Shown in pieces: positions 58,850-64,000 of a DNA stretch of 64,000 nt. The notes below the pieces were generated by a model that saw nothing but the letters and a program-made list of their open reading frames with translations, was not told the origin of the DNA and made no database searches. Position 1 is the stretch's first letter; every line of letters begins with the position of its first letter. The translations under genes were made by a program, and so were the position numbers. The DNA comes from Sphagnum compactum (taxonomy: Eukaryota > Bryophyta > Sphagnopsida > Sphagnales): positions 13,888,001 through 13,952,000 of the forward strand of contig OZ234501.1 of assembly GCA_965153455.1 (NCBI GenBank), given 5' to 3'.

Positions 58850-59430
58850 TTTGGATTTCTGTAATTTTCCTTGAATCGTCCCGTAGTTTACAGTCTTCAA
58901 TTCTTGTGTCTCTTGAGGTGGACTTGGTAGCGTATAATATCGTCCGAGCAAGTCGGAAGTTCGTTCGCCCTGAGGCGCTGCAGGTAGATCATTCGGTGGT
59001 TGCTTTAGCCTACTCATATTTTCACGTTGTATTGAATCCAGGAGTCGGCTAAAGTGTAATGACGAGGTTTTTATTGTTGAGCATGTTTTTGTTGCTTTTT
59101 GTTGGTCTTTTCCCTGTCTTGGATTTCTGTTTTGCTTTCGTCTGCGTTCAATATGGTCAATCCTTGTGTCTCTTGAAGTGCATTTGGTGACGTATAATAT
59201 CGGAGCAAGGTGGGAAGTTCGCCGCGCTGAGGCCCTACAAGTAGATTCGAGGTTGCTGTTTTCTGCTCATATCTTCACGTTGTGTTGAATCCAGGAGTTG
59301 CCTGAAGAGTGATGAAGAGGTTTTTATTGTTTTTGTTTTTTGTTTTTCTGTTTTGGAATCTTTCTATTTTGCTTTGGTCTGCGTTTGTCGTCAATTCTTT
59401 TGTCTCTTGAAAGTGCACTTGGTGACATTA
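58850..59430. repeat. tandem repeat in the leader of the 146-aa gene
   Basis: Two long units (about 58850-59090 and 59118-59340) and a third partial one (59350-59430). Shared blocks in order: GGATTTCTGT, a CTTGTGTCTCTTGA block, TTGGTGACGTATAATATCG, GGAAGTTCG, GCGCTGAGGC, TATTTTCACGTTGT, TTGAATCCAGGAGT and GAGGTTTTTATTGTT. Period about 250-268 bp. Confidence 0.9.
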
Positions 59431-59887
59431 CGACCTCTTGACCTGGACACTCGGGCGAGATTCTTTGAAGAGACGAAGTCGGATGTGTAGCATTATTATT
59501 GACAGTACAGTGTAATACTTAGTTGATTTCGGAAGTCGTGAGGATTTTCTTGTCATATTTTTCGGTTTGTGCTTAGAGCTTCTGACGTCTGCCTGTGGTA
59601 CGAGTTTTTTGGTCGGACTTACGATGCCTGTCGAGCGACGTATACAATATCAATGCTGAGGATAAGCTTTACTTCGATCTTTCAAGCTGCGGATTCTTCA
59701 TATCGAGTGCTTGCTTAGCATTGGATTGATTGCAGTTGACGTTAATAGAAGAGTTTTGAATGTTACGAGTCTCAGGATTTTCAAAGCTTAGAATTCTCAA
59801 CTGGAGCTCTCTCGATTTGCTGCAATCCCAGGTTTTCTTGACATGTGAGACGTGTTTGGAGTCCGATATACCAAAAGGTCTGCGACG

Positions 59888-60328
59888 ATGATGAGCCCTT
59901 TCAGGAGCTACAGTAGCAAACGTAGACCGTCGGATGTGGACAAGAGCGAGAGTTTCAGGCTGATCGAGGTTCGATTCTCTCCTCTCTGCAATGAGGACTG
60001 GGATCTGGACTCTCTGGAGTACGAATCATACGAGGAGTTTGCCGTCATCGCCGGGCCGCGCGATTACGGCAGCAGGCAGGAGTACCTGCGATCCTACAAA
60101 TTCTCAAGGCCCGACAGAAATGCGCCCGCCGAGAAGATGAAGGACTCGCTCCTGAGGCTGAAGGCGGCGGTGTGGGCAGTTGTGGCGTGTAATTACCAGC
60201 TTCCGCTTGGTGCACGGATGTTCAAGGAGAAGATTGCCATCCGAACCTCCCAGTTCCTCAGCGATGGAGCGCAGTTTCTGAGACCCTCGTGCATGCAGAT
60301 GCCCAAGTGCTTGATTGCTACAAGCTAA
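59888..60328 (+). CDS. uncharacterised 146-aa plant protein
   Basis: I do not recognise this family. From the first ATG (MMSPFRSYSSKRRPSDVDKS) the frame runs 146 codons to TAA. The composition is clearly coding: higher GC, rich in CGC/GAG/GCC codons, and stop-free against an AT-rich background. Visible blocks: a basic Ser/Arg start, ESFRLIEVRFSPLCNEDWDL, an acidic DSLEYESYEEFAVIAG, QEYLRSYKFSRPDRN, and a C-terminal LLRLKAAVWAVVACNYQLPL that could be a short amphipathic or hydrophobic helix. The frame continues upstream 12 codons without ATG, so a non-ATG start or upstream splice cannot be excluded. The long repeated leader with a donor at 58762 suggests a 5' UTR intron. Confidence 0.75.
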   Translation: MMSPFRSYSSKRRPSDVDKSESFRLIEVRFSPLCNEDWDLDSLEYESYEEFAVIAGPRDYGSRQEYLRSYKFSRPDRNAPAEKMKDSLLRLKAAVWAVVACNYQLPLGARMFKEKIAIRTSQFLSDGAQFLRPSCMQMPKCLIATS

Positions 60329-63300
60329 GGAATTCCTGTGAGAAACTTGTAGTACAGTGCCCAATGTAACCTTATCAATTTTTCTCTTGGCTCTTGTATC
60401 ATATCCACCCTTGTCTCCCCCATCATGTACTAGGGGATTGTTCTCACAAGTGCAGTTCAAGCCACCATGGCTTTTTTTTTGCTTTGGAATGAAGAAGGAT
60501 CAGGGACCCAAGAAGCCTTTTAACCAAAAAGTCCTGAGAAAGTTCCTCTGCAATGTGCTTCTTTCTGAGGAGAAACCAAGCTTCAATTTTCTCTGTCCTT
60601 TACAGCAAATCCTCTTGCAAGGTTTCCGACTGTAGCACAAATGCCGGGGTTGCAGTTCTTGCATTTGAGGGTCAACCCTCCAAGTCCAACTAGCAGGTAT
60701 GCTCGTTTTGGATGAGGAAATTCCAGTACCCAGATTGTAATCTGCGCAAAGTTTACTTTCTTCTTTGGTAGTGTCTCTCCTTTAAACATTCCGCTACACC
60801 TCAAGGTACTCTACAGTCTCTTTCTTTCATAGCTTTTAGGCCATATGAAGTGAAGAAATTTTTTTGCAGCAAAGAACTCTTGTCAACACCTTGTCTGACA
60901 GTACTCTTCAGAGTCCAGAGTTTACGATTCCATATATTTGAAGGCTTTCAACAATTGTGGTCTCCAACATTGGCTTCCTATCTTCCGGTGAATGCTGTTC
61001 TGTGTTTAGTTGGAATGATTATTGTTGGTATCTGTTGGTTCCTGGACTGTTATGAACCAGGAGAAACGTCTCTGAGAGAGTTTAAACCTGGCGGCTTACA
61101 ATTCAGGTCCGTCATAGCAAAAGATAGAATACTTGCAGTTATGGATTGGAGGCTATGAGCTTGCTGTGCTTACAAGGCAGCTGTTTGGCCGGTCTTCTCA
61201 AATTTCCATTCTATTGTTTTGCCTGCTATTTGTCTTCCTCTGAAATTGGTTGCTATGAATGTTGGAGGCCCAGCTTTTTGGGTATGAATTTTTGGCCACT
61301 GTTTGTTTGTTTTCTTGTAATGAGGGCATGCTACAAGATGAAACCAATGTGGCGAGTTTGTAATGTTATTCTGATTCCTTCATTTTCAGCTCTATTATTA
61401 TTGCTTGTAATGTGTCTCACAGCTCGGTGTCCTTCAGGCTCCAAATGGGTTTCACTGGCACTGGCAGGCACTGTGAACATGGTATGGTGATATCTTAAAT
61501 TTCTCGAGTTTTTGCACTTTTCCCTCAATTTTCAATTGCCACTAGCAGCTAGTGGCAGAAGAGCTTTGAGTCACTCCCATCAGTCAGAGGTCCATAAGAG
61601 TAAGATCTATGCAAGTGAGGATGCTTTTAACTGGAGTTATGGCTGGTTTTCAGGATGCAGAATTCCATAAACATATGGTAAGACCGTGTTTGAAGAACAT
61701 GGTTTTTAATTTGTGAAGTGTTACATGAATGTCTTTACACATCATTGCTAATGAAAGAGTTGCATCGACAGGAATGACAAGGCTGCTGGTGAAGCCCAGC
61801 AAGAGGGTTTCAGCTAGTGACAAATTGTCTTTGTTAGAACTCAATGCTTGTTGTCTCCCAGTGTGTCAACTGTGCACATTACACTGAATGTGCACAGTAT
61901 GTAGACCAGTTCTTTTCTGTTCACAGTGCTTAAATCGTTCACAGTGCTTAAATCAGTCATCATACAGCATGTTTTTTGTGGAGAGATTTGCTAATGAATT
62001 TTATGGCATGCAGCATATTCCTGATGATTCAATTCTTGTCTTGACAGTAAGATCCATTGGGATGAAATCAAGGAGGAAATGTGATCTTCTAAACAATGCA
62101 CTACTTGAATTGTGAGTTCCTTGCTTGCTTGCTTGCTCTGATAATCTGTCAGACATTAATACCCGATAGAAATCGTGCAGGCTCAAGTTTACACAGAGGA
62201 GCCAGTCTCTGATTTGCCATCAAAAGGAGATCCTCAGTCTGTTTTCCTTTGTTAGGATCAGAAAAGCTTAAGATCAGGTGAAGAAAACTCAATGCAACAT
62301 GGAGAGTGCATGCAAACTTCACATTCATCAAGCAGTTGATGTTGTCAATGTCTGAAAAGAAAAGAAAAGAAAAGAAAATTCTTTGGCAGAGTTTAGTCAC
62401 GGTTTTTTCCAATGAAGCAGAAGTAGCAAATGATACCCAAAACAGTTAGTTTTCAGACAAAGCTAGTTTGCCTAGAAGTTATCTGAACAGTGTGTCTAGA
62501 GTTAGAGCCAGCCTTGTACATATAGCCAACAAGCGACGGAAATGCAAATTCATGCAGCTTGAACACAACCTGCAAATAATGGTTTGAAGCTTGAAATGGT
62601 GACCTTAATGCAAGCAAGCTCACCTCACAGAAACATTGGATACCTGGAACTTCTTGAAATAACTGGAAAGCTTTGAACGTGTTTATTTCTCTGTACCCAA
62701 TGACAACTGCAGCAAGGAAGAACACAGTCAATTGAGCCTAAAATCACAGGAGCAGGATTTGTGGCAAAACCTTATGTGGGAATTGAGGAGAATTGACAAC
62801 ACACGGTAATGCTTGACACAAGACCACCTTGAGACACATTTTCCATCAATCCCGCTTTGATTGCAAGGTTGTTTGAGCTTGCATGCAGTCACATGGATCA
62901 TCCATGTCATAAGAACCATGCTTCATTAGGTGAAAACAAGGCAGAGATAGTGCACCTCTGTTTGTCCAATCCAATACACTCCTCAAAATTTGAGCTTCTA
63001 CAAGCTGGAGATCATAGGTAAGTGCTTCCTAAATTTTTGAAAAGGTTTCCATGAAACGGATCCTGTGCATTTCAGCAAGCTTGTCAAAAAAAAAAAAAAG
63101 AAGGTGCTGTATGAAGCAATCAGTTCTGCGGATACTTAAAAAAGAGATGGTGGTTCTTACCAATATTCCTTAGTTCTAATCCCATCATACAACATGTTAG
63201 AAAGAGGAAAAAACCTAAACCCTAATTATTCTCCAACACAATCGCCTGTAGGAATTGAAGCAATTGCAAATCTTTTCAGCCCCTCTTCTTCTTTATGCAA

Positions 63301-63858
63301 AGAAGAGTTCGCAAAGCATGACAACTGCAGACAGAGCGTATCATTAAATCTTTCTGTGGATTCATCCTGATGAGGAGGACTTCTTCCTGGTTCTTCTGTC
63401 CAACGACATGCAAATTTGGACATAGAAGAAATCTAGCAGCGGTTCCAAACTATAGAGAGAGCACTGTTGACTCTCCAATTCAAAGTAAAATAGAAAAGAC
63501 CTAAACCCTAATTTCCAACAACAGGCAAGCTTCAAGCACCTCTAGGATTTGCAATTGCACTCTATTACCATCTCCTTCAGCAAAAAAAGGCAATAAAATC
63601 CCCAAAATAGCAAGCAAGCTTCAAGGCATGCCTAGGGTTTCCAACATGTCCAATTTCTGCAAATTGCCCACTTCCTCTCGCTAAGGTTGTGGAATTCAAG
63701 GTCCGCTGCGAACTCGAGAGCGAAAAATTACGAAAGACTGACAATCTTTCAAAGCAGAACCCTCAAAACCACCGAACCTACTACATAACACAACGAGAAG
63801 AAAGAAGAAGAAGACAAAAGCTCAATTTTGGGAATTCACGGCAAAAGTTATCAGCCGA
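60329..63858. other. intergenic DNA, possible exons of an unidentified gene
   Basis: The first few hundred bases are the 3' UTR of the 146-aa gene. On the minus strand, 62486-62572 is a stop-free segment after a clean acceptor (TTATTTGCAG), reading VVFKLHEFAFPSLVGYMYKA. Another at about 62650-62712 reads VIGYREINTFKAFQLFQE. They look coding, but I could not join them in phase or name them. The stretch 63210-63650 has AAACCCTAA words common near plant transcription starts. Several other open frames are featureless. Confidence 0.35.
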
Positions 63859-64000
63859 TCATTTGGAGCTCTGTATCTCCATGATGCTCTTCACGCGTGG
63901 GGCGTAGAGGGAGTAAACGACGGCTTGTCGTCTGGCGACCTCCAGCTGCTGCAACCCCCGTTTATAAGCCGCCTCCACAACCACTGGGTCCTTCTGGTCT
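63859..64000 (-). CDS. 3' end of a gene running off the right edge
   Basis: On the minus strand, 46 codons are open from the window edge to a TGA at 63859-63861: DQKDPVVVEAAYKRGLQQLE, then VARRQAVVYSLYAPRVKSIM and EIQSSK. GC content and codon use are clearly coding. The Lys/Arg- and Ala-rich helix with YSLYAPRVKSIMEI at the C-terminus is well conserved in character, but I cannot name the family. Upstream exons lie outside the window. Confidence 0.7.
   Translation of the reverse strand, partial: DQKDPVVVEAAYKRGLQQLEVARRQAVVYSLYAPRVKSIMEIQSSK

Noticed and set aside
59852-59887. Upstream start for the 146-aa protein
   Set aside because: The codon is GTG. The first ATG is at 59888, although a spliced upstream start cannot be excluded.
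60850-61490. Two hydrophobic plus-strand frames of 102 and 114 codons
   Set aside because: AT-rich composition, no splice sites, no recognisable family; hydrophobicity reflects T-rich sequence.

Overview
This is nuclear DNA from a land plant. It is AT-rich with large intergenic spaces, and its genes are split by GT-AG introns with U-rich interiors. Plant-specific proteins are present: an Em-type (group 1) LEA protein, a chloroplast glutamyl-tRNA reductase-binding protein, a mitochondrial SDH iron-sulfur subunit, and a BRCT-bearing DNA polymerase lambda. Plant telomere-type CCCTAAA/TTTAGGG minisatellites are scattered through it. One long gene encodes repeated ECTFKP-type modules of a kind I associate with proteins of flagellated eukaryotes. 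That points weakly to a spore-bearing plant with swimming sperm (fern, lycophyte or bryophyte), which is inference only.

Layout. 1-4.9 kb: a 25-bp minisatellite, AT-rich DNA, and a possible foldback-like element carrying a broken fragment of an orphan gene whose intact relative lies at 23-24 kb. 4.6-11.7 kb: DNA polymerase lambda (+), 14 exons fully resolved to 592 codons, flanked by telomere-like arrays in opposite orientation. 13.4-16.6 kb: a 46-bp minisatellite, then the two-exon Em/LEA gene (-) with RY and ACGT elements upstream. 17.3-22.5 kb: a decayed segmental duplicate (copy A) holding pseudogenes of the ECTFKP gene and of SDHB. 23.0-24.1 kb: the intact orphan coiled-coil ORF (-). 25.5-39.2 kb: the intact duplicate (copy B), holding the ECTFKP-module gene (+), GluTR-binding protein (-, five exons) and SDHB (-, two exons). 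39.2-41.1 kb: a strong hairpin, a 189-bp triplicate and one candidate 5' exon. 41.1-58 kb: gene-poor repeat land with a pair of oppositely oriented MITEs, a dispersed repeat family, a complete non-autonomous hAT element with an 8-bp target duplication, a fragment of a related element, and several minisatellites. 58.8-60.3 kb: an orphan 146-aa gene (+) whose leader contains about 2.3 copies of a tandem repeat. The right edge cuts the 3' end of a further gene (-).

The genes do not form one pathway. SDHB (respiration), GluTR-binding protein (tetrapyrrole synthesis), Pol lambda (repair) and Em (desiccation tolerance) are ordinary single plant loci. The unusual content is the asymmetric duplication and decay, the modular phase-0 exon architecture of the ECTFKP gene, and the captured or expanded orphan coiled-coil gene. 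All exon boundaries were read by eye. Those of Pol lambda, Em, GluTR-binding protein and SDHB close in frame across every junction. The N-terminal half of the ECTFKP gene is less certain.
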